From contig JACRMD010000232.1 of assembly GCA_016215085.1 (NCBI GenBank), positions 1-7,725 of the forward strand: a stretch of DNA of 7,725 bases. The letters run 5' to 3'. Position 1 is the first letter of the stretch; every line of letters starts with the position of its first letter. Below are positions 1-5,943 of this stretch, piece after piece. The notes under the pieces were generated by a model. The model was not told the origin of the DNA. It did not search any database and saw only the letters and a program-made list of their open reading frames with translations. The DNA comes from Solirubrobacterales bacterium (lineage in GTDB: Bacteria > Actinomycetota > Thermoleophilia > Solirubrobacterales > Solirubrobacteraceae). Made by a program: the position numbers and the translations under genes.

Positions 1-907
1 CTCCGCCGGCCGCGGCGGCGCCCCGGGCGCCCATCGGGCGCGTCGCGTCGGTCAGGTCCTCCCGCCGCGGCTCGGTCAGCGACCCGAGCGCCTCGCGCAG
101 CGCGGCGACGAAGGCGGCCGCGGTCGGGTACCGCGCCTCGGGGTCCTTCTCGAGCCCGCGCTTGAGCACGGCGGCCGCGGCTTGGCACGGCCCGGTCGGC
201 GTCGGCGGGTCGACCTCCACGTGCGCACGGGCCTGCGCCATCGGCGTGTCGCCGCCGAACGGCCGCTTGCCGCACAGCATCTCGTAGGCGACGACGGCCA
301 GCGAGTAGCGGTCGCTGGCGGGCGTCGCGGGCTTGCCGCGGGCCTGCTCGGGCGAGAGGTAGGCGGCGGTGCCGAGCACCTGACCGGCCTGGGTCACCGC
401 GGTCTCGCCGGCGATCGAGGCGATGCCGAAGTCCCCGACCGCCAGCCGGCCGCGCTCGTCGAGCAGCAGGTTGCCGGGCTTGACGTCGCGGTGGACGATG
501 TCGGCGGCGTGCGCGGCGTCCAGCGCCGAGGCGGCCTCCTCGAGCCAGCGCACGGCGGTGGGCGGCGGGACGGGCTCCCCGGCCTTGAGCCGGTCGGCGA
601 CCGTGCCGCCCGCGAAGTGCTCCATGACGATGAACGCCTCGGGCGGCGTCTGGGTCGTCTCGCCGATGTCGTAGACGGTGACCACGTGCGGGTGGTCGGA
701 GACGCGGGCCGCCGCACGCGCCTCGCGCGTGAAGCGGCGGCGGGCCGCCTCGTCGGCGGCGTAGCCGGGGGCGAGCACCTTGACCGCCACGAGGCGCTCC
801 AGCAACTCGTCCTCGGCCGCCCAGACCGCGGCCATCCCGCCGTTGGCGATGTGCCGGACCACCCGGTAACGGGGAGGCAGGGAGACCTGCGACTGCGCGG
901 CGGGCAT
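1..907 (-). CDS. Hanks-type serine/threonine protein kinase, N-terminal part (cut by window edge)
   Basis: The minus-strand frame is open from an ATG at 907 to the window edge, giving about 302 residues without a stop. It reads as a bacterial PknB-like eukaryotic-type kinase that phosphorylates Ser/Thr on proteins. Visible motifs in order: glycine-rich loop IANGGMAAVW (20-29), ATP-binding lysine in VAVKVL (K43), helix-C glutamate E62, catalytic loop HRDVKPGN (139-146, D141, K143, N146), metal-binding DFG (159-161), and an activation segment ending GTAAYLSPEQARG. The kinase lobe appears complete by about residue 275, after which a linker begins. Any transmembrane helix or sensor domain lies outside the window, so membrane location and ligand are unknown. 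The ATG is chosen because it sits just before the usual YRVVRHI start of the fold. The gene is divergent from rpmB across 46 bp. All key catalytic residues are present, so it should be active. Confidence 0.93.
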   Translation of the reverse strand, partial: MPAAQSQVSLPPRYRVVRHIANGGMAAVWAAEDELLERLVAVKVLAPGYAADEAARRRFTREARAAARVSDHPHVVTVYDIGETTQTPPEAFIVMEHFAGGTVADRLKAGEPVPPPTAVRWLEEAASALDAAHAADIVHRDVKPGNLLLDERGRLAVGDFGIASIAGETAVTQAGQVLGTAAYLSPEQARGKPATPASDRYSLAVVAYEMLCGKRPFGGDTPMAQARAHVEVDPPTPTGPCQAAAAVLKRGLEKDPEARYPTAAAFVAALREALGSLTEPRREDLTDATRPMGARGAAAAGG

Positions 908-938
908 CGTCGGACCGCTACCCGAGGCTGCAGGACGC

Positions 939-944
939 TACACT
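939..944 (+). promoter_or_regulatory. -10 element TACACT of a probable leaderless rpmB promoter
   Basis: TACACT matches the TAnnnT core of an actinobacterial sigma-70-type -10 element. Its last base lies 9 nt before the rpmB ATG at 954, so initiation about 7 nt downstream would give a transcript with a leader of zero to a few bases. No purine-rich ribosome-binding site precedes the ATG, which agrees with leaderless translation. No convincing -35 hexamer is visible 16-18 bp upstream. On the opposite strand TAGCGT (940 to 935) overlaps it and could be the -10 of the divergent kinase gene. Confidence 0.5.
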
Positions 945-953
945 CCTCGCCCC

Positions 954-1145
954 ATGTCGAAGGTCTGCCACAGCTGCGGTCGCGGCCCCGCATTCGGCCA
1001 GAGCCGCAGCCATTCCATGCGCGCGACGAAGCGCCGGTTCGATCCGAACCTGCAGAAGGTCCGCGTGCTCGTGGGCAAGGCCCCGCAGCGCGTGTACGTC
1101 TGCACCCGCTGCCTCAAGGCGGGCAAGGTCACCAAGGCCGTCTAG
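954..1145 (+). CDS. rpmB: 50S ribosomal protein L28, zinc-ribbon form
   Basis: This 63-residue basic protein is ribosomal protein L28 (bL28), a structural component of the large subunit. The family signature is visible as GPAFGQSRSHSMRATKRRF (11-29), followed by NLQKVRV and the C-terminal Lys/Arg-rich tail. Two CxxC pairs (C5/C8 and C50/C53) form the zinc knuckle of the C+ version of L28; genomes often carry a C- paralogue induced under zinc limitation, and none is seen here. The length is normal for the family. The ATG at 954 is the only sensible start, since MSKVCHSCG is the expected beginning. The gene is divergent from a kinase gene and lies 53 nt upstream of the yloV-like gene, a neighbourhood common in Actinobacteria and Firmicutes. 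Confidence 0.97.
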   Translation: MSKVCHSCGRGPAFGQSRSHSMRATKRRFDPNLQKVRVLVGKAPQRVYVCTRCLKAGKVTKAV

Positions 1146-1160
1146 CCGGCGTGGCGCCGG
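1146..1160 (+). repeat. Short GC hairpin directly after the rpmB stop
   Basis: CCGGCG (1146-1151) and CGCCGG (1155-1160) form a perfect 6-bp stem with a TGG loop that starts at the base after the rpmB stop codon. No T-tract follows, so it is not a canonical intrinsic terminator. It could pause polymerase or protect the 3' end of the short rpmB mRNA. Such short GC stems are frequent by chance in DNA of this composition. Confidence 0.35.
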
Positions 1161-1166
1161 GCCCCG

Positions 1167-1196
1167 GCCCGACCGCGCGCTTCGATACGGTCGGGC
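1167..1196 (+). repeat. 9-bp perfect inverted repeat before the yloV-like start
   Basis: GCCCGACCG (1167-1175) is exactly complemented by CGGTCGGGC (1188-1196), with a 12-nt spacer. The right arm overlaps the candidate -10 element TACGGT (1186-1191) and ends 2 nt before the GTG start at 1199. It could be an operator for a dimeric regulator, or, in a transcript read through from rpmB, a hairpin next to the start codon. High GC makes chance repeats more likely, so function is inference. Confidence 0.35.
1186..1191 (+). promoter_or_regulatory. -10-like element TACGGT before the yloV-like gene
   Basis: TACGGT fits TAnnnT and ends 7 nt before the GTG at 1199, close to the arrangement in front of rpmB. 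Transcription from it would start at or very near the GTG, giving a second leaderless mRNA. No Shine-Dalgarno sequence is seen and no good -35 hexamer is visible. The site lies partly within the right arm of a 9-bp inverted repeat. Confidence 0.35.
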
Positions 1197-1198
1197 GC

Positions 1199-2629
1199 GT
1201 GTCCGACCCCAGCCTGGTCCGCTTCCGGGTCGCCGTCGAAGGCGCCCTGGCCCACCTGGAGTCACGGCGCCAGGAGATCAACGACCTGAACGTCTTCCCG
1301 GTCGCCGACGGCGACACGGGCGACAACATGGCGCTGACGCTGCGCGCCGTGCTCGACGAGCTCGACCGCCTCGAGACCGAGGTGCAGGAGCTCGACGCCG
1401 TCGGCCGGGCCGAGATCGTGGACTCCGTCGCCCGCGCGGCGCTGCTGGGCGCGCGCGGCAACAGCGGGGTCATCCTCTCCCAGCTGATCCGCGGGGCGGC
1501 CGAGGAGCTCATCTCGCGCCCCGGCGAGCTGGTCGACCCGGTGCTCGTCTCGGCCGCGATGGCCCGCGCCGCGGCCCGCGCGTACGACTCGGTCCGGGCG
1601 CCCGCCGAGGGCACGATGCTCACCGTCATCCGCGAGATGGCCGCCGCCCTGGCCATCGAGCTGGCCCGGCTGCCCTACGAGCGCACCCGCCTGCGCCCCG
1701 ACGACGACCCGCTGCGCCAGAACGAGCTGCTGGCCGACGTGCTCGAGCGGGCGATCGAGGCCGGCGAGGCGTCGGTCAAGCGCGGCCCCGAGCTGCTGCC
1801 CGCGCTGAAGGAGGCCGGCGTGGTCGACGCCGGCGGCTACGGCGTGACGATCATCCTGGCCGGGGTGGTCGCGGCGCTGCGCGGCAGCGACGCGCCGCAG
1901 CTCGAGCACCACGCGCCCGCGGCGAAGATCTCGCACCCCGAGCACGAGTCCTCGACCTTCCGCTTCTGCACGAACTTCGCGGTCACCGGCGAGGGGCTGG
2001 ACGCGTCGGCGATCACGCCGGCGCTGGAGGCCATCGGCGACTCGCTGCTGGTCGTCGGCGATGCGCACACGCTCAAGGTCCACATCCACACCGACGAGCC
2101 CGAGCGCGCGACGGGCATCTTCGACGGCCTCGGCGAGGTCTCGCACCTCGACGTCGCCGACATGCACGAGCAGGTCGCCCAGCGCGACGAGCGCCTGCAC
2201 GCCGCGACCAACGGGCGCGGGCCGGTCGAGCACCGCTGCGGCGCGCTGGCCGTCGCCAGCGGCCCCGGCGTCCGGGCGCTGTTCGAGGGCCTGGGCCTGC
2301 ACGTGCTCGACGGCGGCCCGACGATGAACCCGTCAACGATGCAGATCCTCGCCGGCATCCACGAGGTGCCGGCCGAGGAGGTCGTCGTGCTGCCCAACAG
2401 CGCCAACGTGCGGATGGCGGCCGAGCGGGCCGCCGAGCTCTCCGAGAAGGAGGTCCGCGTCGTGCCGTCGCGCTCGCAGCAGGCGGGGCTGGCGGCCGCG
2501 GTGGCGCTGAACGTCGACCGCTCGGCCGAGGAGAACGCCGCGCTCATGGGCGACGCGCTGAGTGGGGCGAGCCGCGGTCCACGCTCGAGGCCGTCCTGGT
2601 CCGGCTCGGCGACGGCGCGGAGCTGCTGA
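1199..2629 (+). CDS. yloV: DhaL/DAK2-domain kinase, YloV/FakA family, broken by a frameshift near the 3' end
   Basis: Family members carry an N-terminal DhaL ATP-binding domain, a middle domain and a C-terminal domain; in Firmicutes, FakA phosphorylates fatty acids held by the DegV-type protein FakB. The start is the GTG at 1199, just before the conserved opening; the frame is open far upstream, but that part is antisense to the kinase gene and crosses rpmB. Visible are NVFPVADGDTGDNM (31-44, metal/nucleotide ligands D37, D39, N43), GARGNSGVILSQ (84-95), EAGVVDAGGYG and KVHIHTDEP (293-301), then the C-terminal region up to ENAALMGDAL (about residue 454). After that the frame reads 22 residues of Arg/Ser-rich sequence unlike the family and stops at 2627-2629. 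The expected C-terminus continues at 2563-2757 in the -1 frame. A piece of the C-terminal domain (about 35-40 residues by recall of YloV, ~550 aa) also seems missing. The kinase domain is intact, but the product as read lacks a proper C-terminus. No FakB/DegV gene lies in the window. Confidence 0.85.
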   Translation: MSDPSLVRFRVAVEGALAHLESRRQEINDLNVFPVADGDTGDNMALTLRAVLDELDRLETEVQELDAVGRAEIVDSVARAALLGARGNSGVILSQLIRGAAEELISRPGELVDPVLVSAAMARAAARAYDSVRAPAEGTMLTVIREMAAALAIELARLPYERTRLRPDDDPLRQNELLADVLERAIEAGEASVKRGPELLPALKEAGVVDAGGYGVTIILAGVVAALRGSDAPQLEHHAPAAKISHPEHESSTFRFCTNFAVTGEGLDASAITPALEAIGDSLLVVGDAHTLKVHIHTDEPERATGIFDGLGEVSHLDVADMHEQVAQRDERLHAATNGRGPVEHRCGALAVASGPGVRALFEGLGLHVLDGGPTMNPSTMQILAGIHEVPAEEVVVLPNSANVRMAAERAAELSEKEVRVVPSRSQQAGLAAAVALNVDRSAEENAALMGDALSGASRGPRSRPSWSGSATARSC

Positions 2630-2757
2630 CCTGCATCAGCGGCGACGGCGCGCCGCTGGAGGACGGCGACGTCGAGGCGCTCGTGCCGGCGGGCGTCGAG
2701 CTCGAGTACGAGGTCGGCGGCCAGCCCTCCTGGTGGTGGCTGCTGGCGGCCGAGTGA
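2563..2757 (+). pseudogene. Out-of-frame C-terminal end of the YloV/FakA-like gene
   Basis: In the frame -1 to the gene upstream, 2563-2754 encodes 64 residues starting WGEPRSTLEAVL, continuing through ELLTCISGDGAP and ending in GGQPSWWWLLAAE before TGA. A GGQP motif close to the C-terminus followed by a hydrophobic strand and a final E is typical of YloV/FakA proteins, so this is the true end of the gene at 1199. No start codon or initiation signal of its own is evident. Its TGA overlaps the recG GTG as GTGA, a spacing typical of translational coupling, which suggests the ancestral gene was intact through this stop. The displacement is either a real deletion or a sequence/assembly error. Confidence 0.8.
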
Positions 2758-4850
2758 CCGGTCCGACCGCCTTCGCGGACCCTCAGCCGCTCACGGCCGG
2801 CGACCTGCTCGACGCGCCCGTGCGCTGGCCGCGTCCCTCGCGGCTGGAGCGCGCGCTGAAGGTGCGCCCGCACACCGCCGCCGAGGCCGCCGAGGCGCTG
2901 GGCCTGGACACCGTCGGCGACCTGCTCCTGCACCTGCCGCGCGCGTCGGGCGAGGCGCGCACGATCGGCACGCTCGTCCTGGAGGAGACCGCGACCGTGC
3001 TCTGCGAGGTGCGGTCGATCACGAAACGGCCGGTGCGCCGGCGCGGGATGAAGCCGCTGGTCGAGGCGACGGTCTCGGACGCGACGGGCGTCATGAAGGC
3101 CACGTTCTTCAACCAGCCGTGGCTGGCCGACCAGTACAAGCCGGGCACGCTGCTGGTGCTCAGCGGCAAGTACCAGGGGCGCAACCGCTTCCGGGTCAAC
3201 GCCCACGCCAAGACCGACGCGGTCGTCGCGGTCGGCGACGAGGCCGCCCAGTACCCGGCGACCAAGGGCATCACCTCGACCCAGATCCTCGCCCTGGTGC
3301 GCGAGCACCGCGACGCGATCGCCGACGTGACCGAGCCGCTGCCCGCCTGGCTGCGCGTGGCCGAGCGGCTGCCCGACAAGGCCGCCGCGCTGCAGGCCGC
3401 CCACTTCGGCGAGCGCGAGGCGGGCCGGCGGCGGCTGGCCTTCGACGAGCTGCTGCTCGACCAGGTCGTCCAGCTGCGCCTGCGCGACGAGCGCCGCGGC
3501 GACCTGCGGGCCGCGCCGCTGGCCGGTCCCGGCACGGTCAGCGAGCGCTGGCGCGCGGAGCTGCTGCCGTTCACGCCGACCGGCGACCAGGACAAGGCGA
3601 TGGCGGTCGTCGACGAGGACCTCGCCCGCGAGCGGCCGATGCAGCGGCTGCTGATGGGGGAGGTCGGCTCGGGCAAGACGGTGGTCGCGCTGCACACGAT
3701 GCTGCGCGCGGTCGACCACGGGATGCAGGCCGCGCTGATGGCGCCGACCGAGACGCTGGCCGAGCAGCACTTCGCCACGCTCGAGAAGCTCATGCCGGGC
3801 TCGCTGATCCCGGCCGCGCTGCTCACCGGCTCCACGCCGCAGGCGCGGCGGCGCACCATCCTCGCCCGCCTGGCCTCCGGCGAGCTGCCGCTGATCGTCG
3901 GGACCCACGCGCTGATCGAGGACCCGGTGGTCTTCCAGGCGCTCGCCGTCGCGGTGGTCGACGAGCAGCACCGCTTCGGCGTGCGCCAGCGGGCCGCGCT
4001 GGACGCCAAGGCGCCCACCGGGCTCGTGCCCCACGTCCTGCACCTGACGGCGACCCCGATCCCCCGGACGCTGCGGCTGGCCTCCTTCGGCGCGCTGGAC
4101 GTCACGGCGCTGCGCGAGCTGCCGCGCGGCCGGCAGCCCATCGAGACGCACGTCTGCTCGACCGAGGCCGAGCGTGCGCGGGCCTACGAGCGCATCCGCG
4201 AGGAGCTGCGCGCCGGCCGCCAGGCCTACGTCGTGTGCCCGCTGGTGTCCGAGAGCGAGGCGCTGCAGGCGCGCGCGGCCACCGACGAGTACGAGCGGCT
4301 GCGCACCGGCGAGCTGGCGGAGTTCGACGTCGTGCTGCTGCACGGGCAGCTGAAGTCCGCCGACAAGGCCGCGGCGATGGAGCGCTTATCCTCCGGCGTG
4401 GCCGACGTGCTGGTCGCCACGACGGTCATCGAGGTCGGCATCGACGTGCCGAACGCCACCGTGATGCTCATCGAGGACGCCGAGCGCTACGGCATCTCGC
4501 AGCTGCACCAGCTCCGCGGCCGCGTCGGCCGCGGCGAGCACGCCTCGCTGTGCCTGCTGTTCGGGCCGAAGGAGAGCGCGCGGCTCAAGGCGCTGGCCGC
4601 CCACCGCGACGGCTTCAAGCTCGCCGAGATCGACCTCGAGCTGCGCGGCGAGGGGGAGCTGACGGGCACGCGCCAGTCCGGCCTGGCGCGATACCGGTTC
4701 GCGCGCCTGCCCGACGACGCCGACGTGCTGGAGGCCGCGCACCGCCGCGCCGCGGCGCTGCTGCACGACGACCCCGAGCTCGGCGGGCCCGAGCTCGCGC
4801 TGCTGCGCGACGAGCTCGCCGAGCGGGAAGCGGAGCCGGTGGCCGCGTGA
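2754..4850 (+). CDS. recG: ATP-dependent DNA helicase RecG
   Basis: RecG is a monomeric superfamily 2 translocase that binds branched DNA, regresses stalled replication forks and processes Holliday junctions and R-loops. The product is 698 residues, near the E. coli length (693). The N-terminal part is the wedge/OB-fold DNA-binding region (VLCEVRSI, VSDATGVMKATFFNQPWL). Helicase motifs: Walker A MGEVGSGKT (301-309), DEQH box (403-406), HLTATPIPRT (430-439), ATTVIEVGIDVPNA, motif VI QLRGRVGRG (586-594), and the RecG-specific TRG-type segment ELTGTRQSG (635-643). The GTG at 2754 is chosen because it forms a GTGA overlap with the stop of the displaced yloV end and precedes sequence of RecG character; the same frame upstream is Arg/Gly-rich shadow sequence. 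Leu545 uses the rare codon TTA. No ribosome-binding site is visible, so translation probably depends on coupling. Confidence 0.97.
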   Translation: MTGPTAFADPQPLTAGDLLDAPVRWPRPSRLERALKVRPHTAAEAAEALGLDTVGDLLLHLPRASGEARTIGTLVLEETATVLCEVRSITKRPVRRRGMKPLVEATVSDATGVMKATFFNQPWLADQYKPGTLLVLSGKYQGRNRFRVNAHAKTDAVVAVGDEAAQYPATKGITSTQILALVREHRDAIADVTEPLPAWLRVAERLPDKAAALQAAHFGEREAGRRRLAFDELLLDQVVQLRLRDERRGDLRAAPLAGPGTVSERWRAELLPFTPTGDQDKAMAVVDEDLARERPMQRLLMGEVGSGKTVVALHTMLRAVDHGMQAALMAPTETLAEQHFATLEKLMPGSLIPAALLTGSTPQARRRTILARLASGELPLIVGTHALIEDPVVFQALAVAVVDEQHRFGVRQRAALDAKAPTGLVPHVLHLTATPIPRTLRLASFGALDVTALRELPRGRQPIETHVCSTEAERARAYERIREELRAGRQAYVVCPLVSESEALQARAATDEYERLRTGELAEFDVVLLHGQLKSADKAAAMERLSSGVADVLVATTVIEVGIDVPNATVMLIEDAERYGISQLHQLRGRVGRGEHASLCLLFGPKESARLKALAAHRDGFKLAEIDLELRGEGELTGTRQSGLARYRFARLPDDADVLEAAHRRAAALLHDDPELGGPELALLRDELAEREAEPVAA

Positions 4851-4862
4851 CGGGCGCCGCAC

Positions 4863-4888
4863 GCCGGCCGCGGCACCCCGCGGGCGGC
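4863..4888 (+). repeat. Strong hairpin between recG and rsmD
   Basis: CCGCGG at 4868-4873 pairs with CCGCGG at 4878-4883 across the tetraloop CACC. After one G-G mismatch the stem continues for 4 more pairs (GCCG at 4863-4866 with CGGC at 4885-4888). A competing fold pairs CCGGCCGC (4864-4871) with GCGGCCGG (4884-4891). The structure fills most of the 43-nt gap and ends 5 nt before the rsmD GTG. Without a T-tract it is not a classic terminator; it might limit readthrough or initiation at rsmD. Chance folding in very GC-rich DNA remains possible. Confidence 0.4.
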
Positions 4889-4893
4889 CGGCC

Positions 4894-5433
4894 GTGAGGG
4901 TCGTCGCCGGCGCGCTGCGCGGCCGCCGGTTCGCCGCGCCGCCGGGCACGGACACGCGCCCCACGTCCGACCGCGTGCGCGAGGCGCTGTTCTCCGCGCT
5001 GGGCAGCGTCGAGGGCGACGCCGTGCTCGACCTGTTCGCCGGCTCGGGCGCCCTGGCGATCGAGGCGCTGTCGCGCGGCGCGGCCCGCGCGACGCTCGTC
5101 GAGCGCGACCGGCGCGCCGCCGCCGTGATCCGCTCGAACCTGGTGCAGCTGGGGCTCGAGGAGGCCGGCGCGCTGCACGTCCGCGATGCCCTGAAGGCCC
5201 TGCAGGACGCATCCTCGGCGGGCGACGCATACGATCTGGTCCTCATCGACCCCCCGTACCGGCTCGCGGCCGGGCTGGGGCCGCCGCTCTCCGACGCCCT
5301 GCCCCCGGTCCTCGCGCCCGGCGCACGGGTGGTCACCGAGAGCGACCGGCGCCACCCGCTCGAGCTCGCGGGACTCCAGCTCGCGTTCGAGCGCCGCTAC
5401 GGGGACACGCTGATCCGCATCCACCACGCATGA
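4894..5433 (+). CDS. rsmD: 16S rRNA (guanine(966)-N(2))-methyltransferase RsmD
   Basis: RsmD uses S-adenosylmethionine to methylate N2 of G966 in 16S rRNA, a late step in 30S subunit assembly. The 179-residue product is of normal length. It shows the characteristic N-terminus RVVAGALRGRRF and the TRPTSDRVREALFSAL segment (21-36), the SAM-binding motif I DLFAGSGALAIEALSRGA (46-63), the acidic VERD that follows, and the catalytic DPPY (119-122). The GTG at 4894 is the start because RVVAGALRGR is the conserved beginning. It lies 43 nt after recG behind a hairpin and overlaps coaD by ATGA, so rsmD and coaD should be translationally coupled, an arrangement widespread in bacteria. Confidence 0.96.
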   Translation: MRVVAGALRGRRFAAPPGTDTRPTSDRVREALFSALGSVEGDAVLDLFAGSGALAIEALSRGAARATLVERDRRAAAVIRSNLVQLGLEEAGALHVRDALKALQDASSAGDAYDLVLIDPPYRLAAGLGPPLSDALPPVLAPGARVVTESDRRHPLELAGLQLAFERRYGDTLIRIHHA

Positions 5434-5927
5434 CGCCCGACAAGCGCATCGCCGTCTGCCCCGGCTCCTACGACCCGATCACCAACGGGCACCTCGACGT
5501 GATCGGCCGCGCCGCCGAGCTCTTCCACGAGGTCGTCGTGGCCGTCGTGAACGTGTCGGTCCGCAAGAACAAGGCGCTCTTCGACATCGAGGAGCGGCTG
5601 TCGTTCATCGAGGAGGCGACGGCCCACCTGCCCAACGTGCGGGCGGAGCCGTTCAGCATCCTCGTGGTCGACTTCGCCCGCCAGCTGGGCGCCAACTCGA
5701 TCGTCAAGGGCCTGCGCGCGATCTCGGACTTCGAGTACGAGTTCGAGATGCACCAGCTCAACCGCATGCAGGCCCCGGATGTGGACACCCTCTACCTCAT
5801 GGCCAGCCCGCAGTACAGTTTCCTGAGCTCTTCCGGAGTCAAGGAGCTGGCCACCTTCGGCGGCGACATCACCAGCTTGGTTCCCGAGCGGGTGGCGCGA
5901 CGCTTGAAGGAAGAGCTCGCCCGATAA
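5430..5927 (+). CDS. coaD: Phosphopantetheine adenylyltransferase CoaD
   Basis: CoaD transfers AMP from ATP to 4'-phosphopantetheine, giving dephospho-CoA, the penultimate step of coenzyme A synthesis. The 165-residue length is typical. The nucleotidyltransferase signature PGSYDPITNGH (11-21, with T18 and H21 of the TxGH motif) is at the N-terminus, followed by VNVSVRKNKALF, the substrate-binding IVKGLRAISDFEYE segment, and YSFLSSSGVKELA, corresponding to the family's ISSTxVKE-type motif. The ATG overlaps the rsmD stop (ATGA). Codons 1-116 all end in G or C, whereas about 8 of the last 49 end in A or T (GAT, AGT, TCT, GGA, GTT, CGA twice, GAA), alongside two TTG. The protein sequence there is still normal CoaD, so the change is at DNA level. 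Confidence 0.97.
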   Translation: MTPDKRIAVCPGSYDPITNGHLDVIGRAAELFHEVVVAVVNVSVRKNKALFDIEERLSFIEEATAHLPNVRAEPFSILVVDFARQLGANSIVKGLRAISDFEYEFEMHQLNRMQAPDVDTLYLMASPQYSFLSSSGVKELATFGGDITSLVPERVARRLKEELAR

Positions 5928-5943
5928 CGAAAGCCTGCATGCC

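Noticed and set aside
182..1198. Long upstream extension of the yloV-like frame (about 339 extra residues)
   Set aside because: It is antisense to the kinase gene and crosses rpmB in another frame; its Arg/Gly-rich sequence matches no family, and the YloV fold starts right after the GTG at 1199.
394..1265. Short open frames antisense or out of frame to the kinase and rpmB (for example 394-993, 423-674, 918-1265)
   Set aside because: Low-complexity translations without motifs, overlapping confidently assigned genes.
1262..2302. Minus-strand open frame of 346 codons antisense to the yloV-like gene
   Set aside because: No recognisable domain; a typical shadow in very GC-rich DNA.
2555..2575. 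Programmed -1 ribosomal frameshift at the GGGG run of the yloV-like gene
   Set aside because: The codons at the site (AGT GGG GCG) do not re-pair well after a -1 slip and are not a standard slippery heptamer, and a frameshift would not explain the missing family segment.
2544..4343. Minus-strand open frame of 599 codons antisense to recG
   Set aside because: Arg/Gln/Leu-rich low-complexity translation with no motifs; it mirrors the G/C third positions of recG, which carries a full set of helicase motifs.
4380..4396. GGAGG on the minus strand within recG as a ribosome-binding site for an antisense gene
   Set aside because: No start codon at suitable spacing leads to a protein-like frame.
3119..4897. 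Plus-strand open frame of 592 codons overlapping recG
   Set aside because: Extremely Arg/Ala-rich translation, an out-of-frame shadow of recG.
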